In this document: piece after piece, positions 9,534 through 18,736 of the stretch | Layout of the letters: the number at the start of each line of letters is the position of its first letter | Numbering within the stretch: position 1 is the first letter of the stretch | From: Pseudomonas sp. AN-1 | GTDB lineage: Bacteria; Pseudomonadota; Gammaproteobacteria; Pseudomonadales; Pseudomonadaceae | NCBI RefSeq assembly: GCF_034057115.1 | Contig: NZ_CP139195.1 | Location: 1,426,001-1,490,000 of the forward strand | DNA: 64,000 nucleotides | Direction: 5' to 3' | The notes under the pieces: model-generated | Database searches by the model: none | Told to the model about the DNA's origin: nothing | The model's input: the letters and a program-made list of their open reading frames with translations, nothing else | Position numbers and translations under genes: made by a program

Positions 9534-9549
9534 TGGCATCCAACTTGCT
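9534..9549 (+). promoter_or_regulatory. Sigma54 promoter of the rightward sulfur operon
   Basis: The sequence TGGCATCCAACTTGCT fits TGGCAY-N5-TTGCW with GG-N10-GC spacing. Transcription would start near 9561, about 55 bases before the binding-protein ATG at 9616. Confidence 0.8.
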
Positions 9550-9615
9550 CCTGTGGAATTCACGGCGCATCAAGCGCTCGCCAAATCAATGCGAATCCGG
9601 ATTCAGGAGTCCTAT

Positions 9616-10449
9616 ATGTCCAAGCCAACTTCCCTTTCCCGCGCCGTCAGCAAGTGGCTGAAGTCGCTGACCCTGGCGGCCGCCGCCACTTCGGCACTGG
9701 GCGTCGCCCACGCCGCCAGCGACCAGCCGCTGAAACTCGGCACCACCGCCGCCTTCGTGCCGGTGCTGGAAGTCGCCGCCGAGGAAGCCGCCAAGCAGGG
9801 CGTCAAGGTCGAGCTGGTCGAGTTCAGCGACTGGAAGACGCCCAACGTCACCCTGGCCCACGGCGACATCGACGCCAACTATTTCCAGCACATCCCCTTC
9901 CTGACCAACGCCAACAAGGAAGGCGGCTTCGACCTCAAGGCGGTCGCCCCCGGGGTGATCAACAACGTCGGCCTGTACTCGAAGAAGTACAAGAGCCTGG
10001 CCGAGCTGCCTGAAGGTGCCAAGGTGGCCATCGCCGGCGACGCGGTCAACGGCGCGCGCGGCCTGCAGCTGCTGGAGAAGGCCGGGCTGATCAAGCTGAA
10101 GCCCGGCACCGGCTACCAGACCACCGTGGCCGACATCGTCGACAATCCGAAGAAGCTGCAGATCATCGAGCTGGAAGCAGTGCAGTTGGCGCGCACCCTG
10201 GACGACGTCGATCTGGCCCAGGGCATGCCGCACTACCTGCGCCTGGCCGGCACCATCGACCCGGAAAGCGCGCTGATCTTCGACGGCCAGGAGCAGAAGA
10301 TCTATGCCATCCAGTTCGTGACCCGTGCGGAAGGCCAGAACGACGAGCGTCTGCACAGTTTCATCAAGGTCTACCAGAACTCGCCGGTGGTCCGCGCGGC
10401 CCTCGACCGCACCCAGGGCAAGCTCTACTCGCCGGGTTGGGAGAACTGA
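9616..10449 (+). CDS. MetQ/NlpA-family periplasmic binding protein
   Basis: A 277-residue binding protein of the D-methionine (MetQ/NlpA) family: [37 protein letters not shown] (shown in parts) and [12 protein letters not shown] Sec signal of about 35 residues ends near AHAASD and lacks a lipobox cysteine, unlike many MetQ proteins. ATG 9616 has CAGGAG upstream; an upstream in-frame ATG at 9553 would precede the predicted transcription start. It opens the rightward operon with metN- and metI-like genes and SfnB genes, so the ligand is probably a sulfur compound such as methionine, its oxides or a related sulfone. Confidence 0.85.
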   Translation: MSKPTSLSRAVSKWLKSLTLAAAATSALGVAHAASDQPLKLGTTAAFVPVLEVAAEEAAKQGVKVELVEFSDWKTPNVTLAHGDIDANYFQHIPFLTNANKEGGFDLKAVAPGVINNVGLYSKKYKSLAELPEGAKVAIAGDAVNGARGLQLLEKAGLIKLKPGTGYQTTVADIVDNPKKLQIIELEAVQLARTLDDVDLAQGMPHYLRLAGTIDPESALIFDGQEQKIYAIQFVTRAEGQNDERLHSFIKVYQNSPVVRAALDRTQGKLYSPGWEN

Positions 10450-10453
10450 TGCC

Positions 10454-11530
10454 ATGAGCCGCTACGAATCCGACATCGAGCAGGCCATCAGTCACATCCG
10501 CCTTGAAGGGCTGAGCAAGACCTACACCGGCGGCCAGGGCGTGGTGCAGGCACTCGACGACATCGATCTGAACATCCGCCGCGGCGAGATCTTCGGGATC
10601 ATCGGACGCAGCGGCGCCGGCAAATCGTCGCTGATTCGCACCCTCAACCGTCTGGAGCGGCCGACTGGCGGCCGGGTGCGCATCGACGGCGTCGACATCG
10701 GCAGCCTGGACGAAGACCAACTTGTCTCCCTGCGCCGGAGGGTCGGCATGATCTTCCAGCACTTCAACCTGATGTCGGCGAAGACCGTCTGGGAAAACGT
10801 CGCGCTGCCACTGCGGGTCGCCGGCAAGCGGCCCTTCGAGATCGAGCAGCGGGTCAGCGAACTGCTGCAACTGGTCGGTCTCAGTGATAAGCGCGACATC
10901 TACCCGGCACAGCTGTCCGGCGGGCAGAAGCAGCGCGTCGGCATCGCCCGCGCGCTGGTCCACGAGCCGCAGATCCTGCTGTGCGACGAGGCCACCTCGG
11001 CGCTCGACCCGGAGAGTACCCAGGCGATCCTCGCCCTGCTGCGCGACATCAACCGCCGACTCGGCCTGACCATCGTGCTGATCACCCACGAGATGGAGGT
11101 GATCCACGAGATCTGCCACCGCGTGGTGGTGCTCGAGCGCGGCCGCATCGTCGAGGAAGGCCCGGTGTGGCAGGTATTCGGCAATCCGCAGCACGAGGTC
11201 ACCCGCACCCTGCTCGGTACCCGCCAGCACGACCTGCCTGAAGACCTGGTCGGGCGCATCCGCCCGCAGCCGCAGGGCGAGCACAGCCTGTTCCTGCTCG
11301 ATCTGCACTTCACCGGCGCCAGCCTGCGCGAGCCGGACCTGCTGGCCATCGGCCAGACGCTGGGCGCGCAGACGCGCCTGGTGCACGGTGGCATCGACCG
11401 CATCCAGGGCCGCGCCCTCGGCCACCTGCTGGTCGGCGTTCGCTCGCACGAGCCGCAGGCGGCAATCCTCGAACGGGCCAGGGGCCTGGCCGATCACGTG
11501 GGAGGGCTCGGCTATGTCGCTGCTGCTTGA
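10454..11530 (+). CDS. metN: MetN-like methionine-type importer ATPase
   Basis: A 358-residue ABC ATPase with Walker [10 protein letters not shown], signature [15 protein letters not shown] and Walker [17 protein letters not shown], the last being characteristic of MetN. The C-terminal 90 residues form the ligand-sensing NIL domain used in methionine trans-inhibition. ATG 10454 starts 5 bases after the previous stop. Its 3' end overlaps the permease gene by 17 bases. The symbol reflects family; this copy may serve another sulfur ligand. Confidence 0.85.
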   Translation: MSRYESDIEQAISHIRLEGLSKTYTGGQGVVQALDDIDLNIRRGEIFGIIGRSGAGKSSLIRTLNRLERPTGGRVRIDGVDIGSLDEDQLVSLRRRVGMIFQHFNLMSAKTVWENVALPLRVAGKRPFEIEQRVSELLQLVGLSDKRDIYPAQLSGGQKQRVGIARALVHEPQILLCDEATSALDPESTQAILALLRDINRRLGLTIVLITHEMEVIHEICHRVVVLERGRIVEEGPVWQVFGNPQHEVTRTLLGTRQHDLPEDLVGRIRPQPQGEHSLFLLDLHFTGASLREPDLLAIGQTLGAQTRLVHGGIDRIQGRALGHLLVGVRSHEPQAAILERARGLADHVGGLGYVAAA

Positions 11531-12167
11531 CCGCCTGCTGCAGGGCACCCTCGACACCCTGCTGATGATCGGCGTCTCGTCGCTGATCACCCTGCTGCTC
11601 GGCATCCCGCTGGCGCTGTTCCTGGTCACCAGCGCACGCGGCGGCATCTTCGAGGCGCGCTGGGCCAACGGTGCCATCGGCAGCGTGGTCAACGTGCTGC
11701 GCTCGATCCCCTTCCTGATCCTGATGGTGGCGCTGATCCCCTTCACCCGCCTGATCGTCGGCACCAGCTACGGCGTGTGGGCGGCGGTGGTGCCGCTGAC
11801 CGTGGCCTGCATACCGTTCTTCGCGCGCATCGCCGAGGTCAGCCTGCGCGAGGTGGACCGCGGCCTGATCGAGGCGGCGCAGGCCATGGGCTGCCGGCGC
11901 TGGCACATCGTCTGGCACGTGCTGCTGCCCGAGGCGCGGCCGGGCATCGTCGCCGGCTTCACCATCACCCTGGTGAGCATGATCAACGCCTCGGCGGTAG
12001 CCGGCGCCATCGGTGCCGGCGGCCTCGGCGACCTGGCCTACCGCTACGGCTACCAGCGCTTCGACACCCAGGTGATGGTCACCGTGATCGTCCTGCTGGT
12101 GCTGCTGGTGACCCTGATCCAGTTCGGCGGCGACCGCCTCGCCCACGCCCTCAACAAACGCAAGTAA
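11514..12167 (+). CDS. metI: MetI-like methionine-type importer permease
   Basis: A 217-residue inner-membrane permease with five predicted membrane segments. The EAA loop runs [20 protein letters not shown] and then [15 protein letters not shown]. The [19 protein letters not shown] segment is typical of MetI. ATG 11514 lies inside the 3' end of metN with GGAGGG upstream, giving translational coupling. It forms a complete importer with the two preceding genes. Confidence 0.87.
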   Translation: MSLLLDRLLQGTLDTLLMIGVSSLITLLLGIPLALFLVTSARGGIFEARWANGAIGSVVNVLRSIPFLILMVALIPFTRLIVGTSYGVWAAVVPLTVACIPFFARIAEVSLREVDRGLIEAAQAMGCRRWHIVWHVLLPEARPGIVAGFTITLVSMINASAVAGAIGAGGLGDLAYRYGYQRFDTQVMVTVIVLLVLLVTLIQFGGDRLAHALNKRK

Positions 12168-12219
12168 CCCATTCGACGCCCGGGCGCCGCCGCTGGCGGC
12201 CACCCGGCAGGAGTACCCC

Positions 12220-13494
12220 ATGTCCGAAAATCTTCAACGCCGCGCCAGCGCGGCGCCGGGGCCGGCTGCGCCCCGCTCCCGCGATCCGCGCCCGCTGCCG
12301 CTCGATCCGAGCCAGGTGCGGGTGATCCACAGCGATGCCGAAGCCATCGAGGTCGCCCAGGCCCTGGCAGTCGAATTCGCTAGCGGCGCCGCCGAGCGCG
12401 ACCGCGAGCGCCGCCTGCCCTGGGACGAGCTGGACCACTACACCGCCAGCGGCCTGGGCGGCATCGCCGTGCCGAAGGCCTACGGTGGCGCCGGCGCCTC
12501 CTTCGTCACCATTGCCGAGGTGTTCCGCCTGCTGTGCGCCGCCGACCCGGCGCTCGGGCAGATCCCGCAGAACCAGTTCGGCGTGCTGTTCGCCGTGCAC
12601 GAGCTGGCCAGCGACGAACAGAAACAGCGCCTGTACGGTCGCATCCTGGCCGGCGAGCGCTTCGGCAACGCTGGTCCGGCGCGCGGCACCGCCAGCATGC
12701 TGGCGCAGACCACCCGCCTGCACCGCGAGGACGGCAGCCTGCGCCTCTCCGGCACGCGCTTCTACTCCACCGGAGCGCTGTTCGCCCACTGGATTCCCAG
12801 CCGCGCCGAGGACGAGCAGGGCCGCACCGTGCTGGTGTTCGCCCCGCGCCACGCCGAGGGCGTGCAGGTGGTCGACGACTGGTCGGGCATCGGCCAGCGC
12901 ACCACCGCCAGCGGCACCGTGCACTTCGCCGCGGTGGCCATCGCCCCCGAGGACGTGCTGCCGGCCTGGCAGCTGATCGACCGCCCGGGCCTCAGCGGGC
13001 CGGCTTCGCAGCTGATCCAGGCGGCCATCGACGCCGGCATCGCCCAGGCCGCCATCGACGACACCCTGCGCTTCGTGCGCGAGCGCTCGCGACCATGGAC
13101 CGACTTCGGCGGCGAGCGCGCCAGCGACGACCCCTACATCATCCAGGCGGTCGGCCGCCTGCAGATCGACCTGCACGCCGCCAACGAAGTGCTGCGCGAG
13201 ACCGCCGCGACCCTCGACCGCATCGCGGCCGCGCCGGTCACCGCCGAGTCCAGCGCCGAGGCCTCGCTGGCCATCGCCGCGGCGAAGATCCTCACCACCG
13301 AGATCGCCCTGGAGGCCAGCGAGAAGCTGTTCGAGCTGGCCGGCACCGCAGCCACCCGCAGCGAGCACAACCTCGACCGCCACTGGCGCAACGCGCGCAC
13401 CCACACCCTGCACGATCCGGTGCGCTGGAAGTACCACCTGCTCGGCAACTACGCCCTCAACGGCGTGCTGCCCAAACGTCACCAGTGGAACTGA
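12220..13494 (+). CDS. SfnB-family sulfur acquisition oxidoreductase (copy 1)
   Basis: A 424-residue acyl-CoA dehydrogenase-fold protein of the SfnB family, linked in pseudomonads to growth on dimethyl sulfone and related compounds. Motifs: FYSTGALFAHWIP, DDWSGIGQRTTASGT and DRHWRNARTHTLHDPVRWKY. The first 30 residues are Ala/Pro/Arg-rich and unconserved. ATG 12220 has CAGGAG 7 bases upstream. It is followed after 10 bases by a second copy, so the pair looks like a tandem duplication that has since diverged. Confidence 0.87.
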   Translation: MSENLQRRASAAPGPAAPRSRDPRPLPLDPSQVRVIHSDAEAIEVAQALAVEFASGAAERDRERRLPWDELDHYTASGLGGIAVPKAYGGAGASFVTIAEVFRLLCAADPALGQIPQNQFGVLFAVHELASDEQKQRLYGRILAGERFGNAGPARGTASMLAQTTRLHREDGSLRLSGTRFYSTGALFAHWIPSRAEDEQGRTVLVFAPRHAEGVQVVDDWSGIGQRTTASGTVHFAAVAIAPEDVLPAWQLIDRPGLSGPASQLIQAAIDAGIAQAAIDDTLRFVRERSRPWTDFGGERASDDPYIIQAVGRLQIDLHAANEVLRETAATLDRIAAAPVTAESSAEASLAIAAAKILTTEIALEASEKLFELAGTAATRSEHNLDRHWRNARTHTLHDPVRWKYHLLGNYALNGVLPKRHQWN

Positions 13495-13504
13495 GGAGGC
13501 TGAC

Positions 13505-14734
13505 ATGACCCATTTCGAGACCATCGCCACGCCCTACGTCAGCCCGCCCAGCGGCAGCGTCGCCATCCTCCGCGACGACGCCGAGGCCATCGCCGTGGCA
13601 CGCGAGCTGGCCGCCGAATTCGCCGCCGGCGCCGCCGAGCGCGACCGCCAGCGACGCTTGCCCTGGGAAGAAGTCGAGCGCTTCTCGCGCAGCGGCCTGT
13701 GGGGCATCAGCGTGCCGAAGGAGTACGGCGGCGCCGGCGTGTCCAACGTCACCCTCGCCGAGGTGACGGCGATCCTCGCCGCCGCCGACAGCTCCATCGC
13801 CCACATCCCGCAGAACCACTTCTACTCGCTGGAGGTGCTGCGCGTCGGCGGCAGCAAGGCGCAGAAGCGCTTCTTCTACGCCCAGGCGCTGCAGGGCCAG
13901 CGCTTCGGCAACGCCCTGGCGGAGATCGGCCACAAGGACTTCAAGCGTCGCACCCGGCTGTCGCGCGACGCCGAGGGACGGCTACGCATCGACGGGCGCA
14001 AGTACTACTGCACCGGCTCGCTGTTCGCCCACTGGATCCCCACCCTGGCGGTCGACGACGAGGGCAGCGGCTGGCTGGTGTTCGTGCCGCGGCAGAGCTA
14101 CGGCGTCACCGTGGTCGACGACTGGGACGGCTTCGGCCAGCGCGTCACCGGCAGCGGTTCGGTGATCTTCGCCGACGTGCCGGTGCAGGACGACTGGGTG
14201 GTGCCGTTCACCGCGTCGTTCGACCGCCCGACCACCATCGGCCCGCTGGCGCAGATCATCCACGCCGCCCTCGACCTCGGTATCGCCAAGGGTGCCTACG
14301 CCGCCGCCCTCGACTTCGTGCGCCAGCACAGCCGGGCCTGGATCGACTCCGGAGTGGCGCGCGCCAGCGACGATCCGCTGCTGATCGAGCGGGTCGGCGA
14401 GCTCTCGGTGCGCCTGAGCGCCGCCGAGGCGCTGCTGCGCCGCGCAGGAAGGGTGCTCGACGCCAGCCAGGCGGCGCCGGACGAGCGCAGCGTGGCCGCT
14501 GCCTCCGTGGCGGTGGCCGAGGCCCGCGTGCTGACCACCGAAATCGCCCTCAAGGCCGGCTCGAAGCTGTTCGAGCTGGGCGGCAGCGGCGCCAGCCTCG
14601 CCGAGCACAACCTCGACCGCTTCTGGCGCAACGCGCGCACCCACACCCTGCACGACCCGGTGCGCTGGAAGTTCCACGCCATCGGCAACTACTACCTCAA
14701 CGACACGCTGCCCCCGCGGCACGGAGCGCTCTGA
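13505..14734 (+). CDS. SfnB-family sulfur acquisition oxidoreductase (copy 2)
   Basis: A 409-residue paralogue of the preceding gene, sharing YYCTGSLFAHWIP, DDWDGFGQRVTGSGS and DRFWRNARTHTLHDPVRWKF. GAGG precedes ATG 13505, and its stop overlaps the start region of the monooxygenase gene (2 bases between). Keeping two SfnB-like and two DszC-like enzymes in one locus suggests different substrates or a hetero-oligomer. Probably flavin-dependent; the specific reaction is unknown. Confidence 0.87.
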   Translation: MTHFETIATPYVSPPSGSVAILRDDAEAIAVARELAAEFAAGAAERDRQRRLPWEEVERFSRSGLWGISVPKEYGGAGVSNVTLAEVTAILAAADSSIAHIPQNHFYSLEVLRVGGSKAQKRFFYAQALQGQRFGNALAEIGHKDFKRRTRLSRDAEGRLRIDGRKYYCTGSLFAHWIPTLAVDDEGSGWLVFVPRQSYGVTVVDDWDGFGQRVTGSGSVIFADVPVQDDWVVPFTASFDRPTTIGPLAQIIHAALDLGIAKGAYAAALDFVRQHSRAWIDSGVARASDDPLLIERVGELSVRLSAAEALLRRAGRVLDASQAAPDERSVAAASVAVAEARVLTTEIALKAGSKLFELGGSGASLAEHNLDRFWRNARTHTLHDPVRWKFHAIGNYYLNDTLPPRHGAL

Positions 14735-14736
14735 CC

Positions 14737-16128
14737 ATGGCGAAGAAGCAGATCCTGCTCAACGCGTTCAACATGAACTGCGTCGGCCACATCAACCACG
14801 GCCTGTGGACCCACCCGCGCGACAACTCGGTCGACTACAACACCCTCGAGTACTGGACCGAGCTGGCCAAAACCCTGGAGCGCGGGCTGTTCGACGGCCT
14901 GTTCATCGCCGACATCATCGGCGTCTACGACGTCTACCAGCGCTCCATCGACCTGACCCTGCGCGAGTCGATCCAGCTGCCGGTCAACGACCCGCTGCTG
15001 CTGGTCTCGGCGATGGCCGCGGCGACCCGGCACCTGGGCTTCAGCATCACCTCCAACCTCAGCTACGAGCCGCCCTACCTGTTCGCCCGGCGCATGTCGA
15101 CGCTGGATCACCTGACCCGCGGGCGCATCGGCTGGAACATCGTCACCGGCTACCTGGAGAGCGGCGCCAAAGCCATGGGCCTGGACGGCCTGACCGCCCA
15201 CGACCAGCGCTACGAGCGCGCCGAAGACTACCTGGAGCTGGTCTACAAGCTCTGGGAAGGCAGCTGGGAGGACGGCGCGGTGCGCCGCGACAAGGCCGCG
15301 CGGGTGTTCGCCGACCCGGCGAAAGTGCACCGCATCCGGCACCAGGGGCCGTACTACCAGCTCGACGGCTACCACCTGTGCGAGCCGTCAATCCAGCGCA
15401 CGCCGCTGCTGTTCCAGGCCGGCACCTCGCCGCGCGGCCAGCAGTTCGCCGCCCGGCATGCCGAGGCGATCTTCATCAGCGCCCAGGACAAGGCCGCCAC
15501 CCGCAAGGTGGTGCAGGAGCTGCGCGCCCAGGCGGTGGCCGCCGGACGCCGGCCGGAGGACCTGAAGATCTTCGTCGGCATCGCCGCGGTGGTCGGCCAG
15601 ACCCGGCGCGAGGCGCAGGAGAAGTTCGACGACTACTGGCACTACGCCAGCGCCGAAGCCGGCCTCGCCCACTTCGCCAGCAGCGTCAACGTCGACTTCG
15701 CCCGCTACGGCCTCGACGAGCCGATCGACTACCGCGGCGGCAACGCCATCGAGTCGGCGGCGCAGACCGCCCAGGCCAACGCCCTGACCCGGCGCAAGCT
15801 GCTCGAACGCTTCCGCCTCGGCAGCCGCTACCCGACCCTGGTCGGCGACGCCAACTACGTCGCCGACGAGCTGGAATCCTGGGCCAACGACGTCGGCGTC
15901 GACGGCTTCAACCTGTCGCGCACCGTCACCCCGGAAAGCTACGAGGACTTCATCGACCTGGTGATCCCCGAGCTGCAGAGCCGCGGCTCGTACAAGACCG
16001 CCTACGCCGAGGGCAGCCTGCGCCACAAGCTGTTCGGCGAAGGCGACCGCCTGCCGGCGCGCCACCCGGCGGCCGCTCAACGCCATGTCCCGTCCGCCAC
16101 CCCGCTCCGCCAGGGAGAACCGGCATGA
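14737..16128 (+). CDS. NtaA/SnaA/DszA-family FMN-dependent monooxygenase
   Basis: A 463-residue flavin monooxygenase of the luciferase-like NtaA/SnaA/DszA group. It opens with KKQILLNAFNMNCVGH and contains the NIVTGYLESGAKAMG and LFQAGTSPRGQQFAARHAEAI segments of that family. These enzymes use FMNH2 from a partner reductase to oxidise sulfones, nitrilotriacetate or related compounds. ATG 14737 follows the previous stop by two bases, so it is translationally coupled. A DszA-like role fits the DszC/SfnB-like neighbours. A long in-frame extension upstream overlaps the SfnB gene and is not used. Confidence 0.88.
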   Translation: MAKKQILLNAFNMNCVGHINHGLWTHPRDNSVDYNTLEYWTELAKTLERGLFDGLFIADIIGVYDVYQRSIDLTLRESIQLPVNDPLLLVSAMAAATRHLGFSITSNLSYEPPYLFARRMSTLDHLTRGRIGWNIVTGYLESGAKAMGLDGLTAHDQRYERAEDYLELVYKLWEGSWEDGAVRRDKAARVFADPAKVHRIRHQGPYYQLDGYHLCEPSIQRTPLLFQAGTSPRGQQFAARHAEAIFISAQDKAATRKVVQELRAQAVAAGRRPEDLKIFVGIAAVVGQTRREAQEKFDDYWHYASAEAGLAHFASSVNVDFARYGLDEPIDYRGGNAIESAAQTAQANALTRRKLLERFRLGSRYPTLVGDANYVADELESWANDVGVDGFNLSRTVTPESYEDFIDLVIPELQSRGSYKTAYAEGSLRHKLFGEGDRLPARHPAAAQRHVPSATPLRQGEPA

Positions 16129-16246
16129 AGCGGCGTACCCTGAGGAACTCGGGCGTTCCGGCGATTGCCATGGGCACGACGCGCCGATAAAGGCAACACA
16201 CCCAGGCCCCCTGTACGATCCGGGCTTAACCCACCAAGGAGACCCC

Positions 16247-16840
16247 ATGAGCAATAACCCCCGCGTCGCTACCCACGCCGTCGATGCCCAGTTCCTCGAA
16301 CGCTGGTCGCCACGCGCCTTCACCGGCGAGAGCATCCCCGAGGCCACCCTGCTCGGCTTCATCGAGGCCGCGCGCTGGGCGCCCTCGGCCTACAACTCGC
16401 AGCCCTGGCGCTTCCTCTACGCGCGCCGCGACAGCGCCGACTGGCAGCGCTACCTGAGCTTGCTGATCGAGTTCAACCGCGGCTGGGCGCAGCACGCCTC
16501 GGCGCTGCTGGTGATCGTCTCGAAAACCACCTTCGTGCCGCCGGGCAAGAGCGAGGAACAACCCGCCCCCTCGCACGCCTTCGACACCGGCGCGGCCTGG
16601 GGCTTCTTCGCCCTGCAGGCGCACCTGGCCGGCTGGCACACCCACGCCATGACCGGCTTCGACAAGGAACTGGCGCGCCGCGAGCTGAAGATCCCGGACG
16701 GCTACGAGGTCCAGGCCATGGTCGCCGTCGGCAAGCGCGGCGACGCCACCAGCCTGCCCGAGGCCCTGCAGGCCCGCGAGACACCCAGCCCGCGCCTGGC
16801 GCTGGAGGCCATCGCTGCCGAGGGCGAGTTCGGCTGGTAA
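16247..16840 (+). CDS. Nitroreductase-family FMN flavoprotein
   Basis: A 197-residue nitroreductase: RWSPRAFTGESIPE at the N-terminus and ARWAPSAYNSQPWRF are FMN-binding signatures, and the C-terminus AMVAVGKRGDA is typical. AAGGAG precedes ATG 16247. It lies 118 bases after the monooxygenase gene in the same direction. It could be the FMN reductase that feeds the DszA/SfnB-type enzymes, since no MsuE/SsuE-type reductase is visible in the window, but nitroreductases have many other substrates. Confidence 0.82.
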   Translation: MSNNPRVATHAVDAQFLERWSPRAFTGESIPEATLLGFIEAARWAPSAYNSQPWRFLYARRDSADWQRYLSLLIEFNRGWAQHASALLVIVSKTTFVPPGKSEEQPAPSHAFDTGAAWGFFALQAHLAGWHTHAMTGFDKELARRELKIPDGYEVQAMVAVGKRGDATSLPEALQARETPSPRLALEAIAAEGEFGW

Positions 16841-16863
16841 AGCCCTGACCCGGAAAGTACAGG

Positions 16864-16892
16864 GGCGAAGACCTCGATTGCGTGTCTTCGCC
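16864..16892. terminator. 9-bp stem-loop after the nitroreductase gene
   Basis: GGCGAAGAC (16864-16872) pairs with GTCTTCGCC (16884-16892) around an 11-base loop, 23 bases after the stop. No T-run follows. It probably ends the rightward operon and abuts the IS remnant. Confidence 0.5.
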
Positions 16893-17131
16893 ACGTATGC
16901 ACCCTGCTGATCCACGGCGCGCGAGCGGCCCTGCTGGCGGCGCAGCGTTGCCAGGCCAATACGCCGGAACGCCTGACCCGCCTGCAACGCTGGGCGGTGG
17001 AAACCGCCGCGCGGATCGGCCACAACAAGGCCGCGGTGGCGCTGGCAAACAAGCTGGTACGGATCTGCTGGGCAGTGTGGTGTCACGAGCGGCGCTTCTG
17101 CGGCGACTGGCAGAGCAGCAAGCCCGCCTGA
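16889..17131 (+). pseudogene. C-terminal fragment of an IS110/IS1111-type transposase
   Basis: The frame from about 16889 to the TGA at 17129-17131 encodes TLLIHGARAALLAAQ, then RIGHNKAAVALANKLVRI and CWAVW. This is the conserved C-terminus of IS110-family (IS1111-type) transposases. About three quarters of the gene, including the catalytic DEDD domain, is missing, and no start codon is usable in this frame. It is a dead fragment. Confidence 0.85.
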
Positions 17132-17388
17132 CGGCGGGCCGGAGTAGGCAGGAGCAGGTTTTCTTGTGGTTGTGGTGAACAGCGACACTGTCGGAACAGG
17201 CGAGTCCTGCAACGGAACAAGGCCGATAACAATCATGATCCCCGTGATCGATTGAACGCTTGGCCCCGTTGCGCGAACTACAGCGTGGCCCGGACGGTAA
17301 CGCCCAGCGAAGGCCGGATATACGAATGCAACCGCACTGACGACAGGGTTGGAACAGGGTTGCTCACTACTTGCGGGGAGAGTCCACA
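16889..17388 (+). mobile_element. Right-end remnant of an IS110/IS1111-type insertion sequence, probably inside an attC site
   Basis: The transposase fragment is followed by about 250 bases with no gene, ending near GGGAGAGTCCACATA at about 17374-17388. Immediately beyond lies ATAAC preceded by the TIR-gene stop, i.e. the first half of a cassette attC site. IS1111-type elements that insert specifically into attC sites are known, so this is most simply such an element that lost its left part. The exact right boundary is inferred. Confidence 0.6.
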
Positions 17389-17397
17389 TACCATTTG

Positions 17398-18195
17398 TTA
17401 TGGGGACATTGCTTCAATAACGGCTGCTCTATTTAAAGTAATTGTAGCCTGCTGTCCTGTCTCGCCAGTCTCTTTGTTAAAAGCCAGCCCCGACTCGGCG
17501 TTTACGGCAATGGAGAAGGAGCCATTAAGCTTGCTTTCATATATTTTTAGTGCCTTTATGGTTTCAGCTGATACATAGCTTGGGGCAATCGTTACGATTG
17601 GATGTCGTGGCTCCTGCAGGCAGAAGCTCTTGAATTCCTCGTTGTTTAATTCTAATAACCTCAGTACCTCCCCGATGCTCTTGATCAGCGTATACTTTCG
17701 TTCGAACTGTATGACTTCTTGCGCTAAAGAATCAAAGTCTGTTCGAAGTGTGCCTTTGCCGCCAACCGCGCTTTGAATTGATCGGAATGCGAACTCCAAT
17801 TGAGACGATTGGCTGGCAATTATTGCATTGAGATTATTGGCGGGCTGAGGTAATTCGCTTGGCGCAATACCCGAGTGGCATAGAGGTAGTAATGGAATTT
17901 CAGGCTCTGAGGCGCGAATACTGATTGCGTTTCTTATCCATATCGCACCAAGCTCAAAATTTATCCAGTTGCGATTTATTGAGTTTGGACTTATTAAATA
18001 TAGTGCGCCTATACAATTTACCAATCCGTCTTCTATTCTTTTTAAAAAATTTGCGCCTGCAGGGATGCTTACTCCGTCAGAGGATACAAAAACCTCAACA
18101 AATCCAGCGAACTCGTTTTCTATGGCTGACTTTATAATTGCAGCAAGGTCTTTTTCTTCATGGATATGAGAAAGGAATAGTAGTGCCTGGCTCAT
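17398..18195 (-). CDS. TIR-domain protein carried by an integron cassette
   Basis: A 265-residue protein. The N-terminal 115 residues form a TIR domain: ALLFLSHIHEEKD (beta-A box), VFVSSDGVSIPAG, then NWINFELGAIW, in which Glu81 fits the NADase catalytic position. The C-terminal 150 residues match nothing I recognise. The ATG at 18195 was preferred because GGAG lies 10 bases upstream and the longer frame runs through attC. Low-GC codon use differs sharply from the flanking operons. Bacterial TIR NADases often serve in phage defence, so that role is plausible, but it is inferred from the domain alone. Confidence 0.8.
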   Translation of the reverse strand: MSQALLFLSHIHEEKDLAAIIKSAIENEFAGFVEVFVSSDGVSIPAGANFLKRIEDGLVNCIGALYLISPNSINRNWINFELGAIWIRNAISIRASEPEIPLLPLCHSGIAPSELPQPANNLNAIIASQSSQLEFAFRSIQSAVGGKGTLRTDFDSLAQEVIQFERKYTLIKSIGEVLRLLELNNEEFKSFCLQEPRHPIVTIAPSYVSAETIKALKIYESKLNGSFSIAVNAESGLAFNKETGETGQQATITLNRAAVIEAMSP

Positions 18196-18223
18196 AATTT
18201 GCGAACTCCGTATGTACGCGTAC

Positions 18224-18295
18224 CCATAACGCTGGACGTAACCGGACGACAAAAAGCGCAGCTTTTTGACGGCCCGGTTGACGGACTTGTTATGC
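18224..18295 (-). other. Integron attC site between the TIR and 114-residue cassettes
   Basis: Read on the minus strand it begins GCATAAC and ends GTTATGG. The interior is an imperfect palindrome of about 30 bases per arm (AACCGG...CCGGTT; CAAAAAGC...GCTTTTTG) around a TGC loop, with extra unpaired bases. This is the architecture of a 59-base element. Confidence 0.85.
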
Positions 18296-18634
18296 ATTAA
18301 CTTCAACAGTTATCTGAATACCGCACTGCCGGATGATAGACTCTTGGTCAGTTGCAGACAAGAACTCGCAATTGCACGGATTGTTGATTTTAGATGCTGT
18401 CTGGCTCTTTGCCTGAAGCCAACCATTGACCCATTTGAACGCAGCCTCAAAAGCATCCGATGCAGTGGGAAAGCTCCCACTAATTGGCACTAGCGATGAG
18501 TAGCTGGTATTGAACTGAGGATCGTAAACGATCACTTCCGCACCAAAGGTTGTGCTTTGGCTGGGCTGAATAATGTGGATTGTGTGCAACGCATTGCCAC
18601 TGGTTGAAATCTGAATTTCCTGAATGGGAATCAT
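18290..18634 (-). CDS. Hypothetical protein in an integron cassette (114 residues)
   Basis: ATG 18634 lies 22 bases inside the cassette with AAAGGA 6 bases upstream, and the stop overlaps the start of attC, the normal cassette layout. The protein begins MIPIQEIQISTSGNALHT, is polar, has no membrane segment or signal peptide and contains three cysteines in the C-terminal third. I do not recognise the family. Confidence 0.7.
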   Translation of the reverse strand: MIPIQEIQISTSGNALHTIHIIQPSQSTTFGAEVIVYDPQFNTSYSSLVPISGSFPTASDAFEAAFKWVNGWLQAKSQTASKINNPCNCEFLSATDQESIIRQCGIQITVEVNA

Positions 18635-18649
18635 GTGTTGTCCTTTAAT

Positions 18650-18736
18650 GCATAACGTAGAGCTAACCGGCTCGCCAAAGCGCAGCTTTGGCGAGTCCAG
18701 CGACCGAAGGGAGCGAGGTTGAGCGCCATGTTAGAG
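18650..18736 (-). other. Integron attC site between the 114- and 93-residue cassettes
   Basis: Bounded by GTTAGAG (18730-18736) and GCATAAC (18650-18656) on the plus strand. Contains the strong inner hairpin GGCTCGCCAAAGC / GCTTTGGCGAGTCC. About 87 bp long. Confidence 0.85.

Noticed and set aside
13699-14736. Long N-terminal extension of the DszA-like monooxygenase
   Set aside because: It overlaps all of the second SfnB gene in another frame; the family N-terminus begins at ATG 14737.
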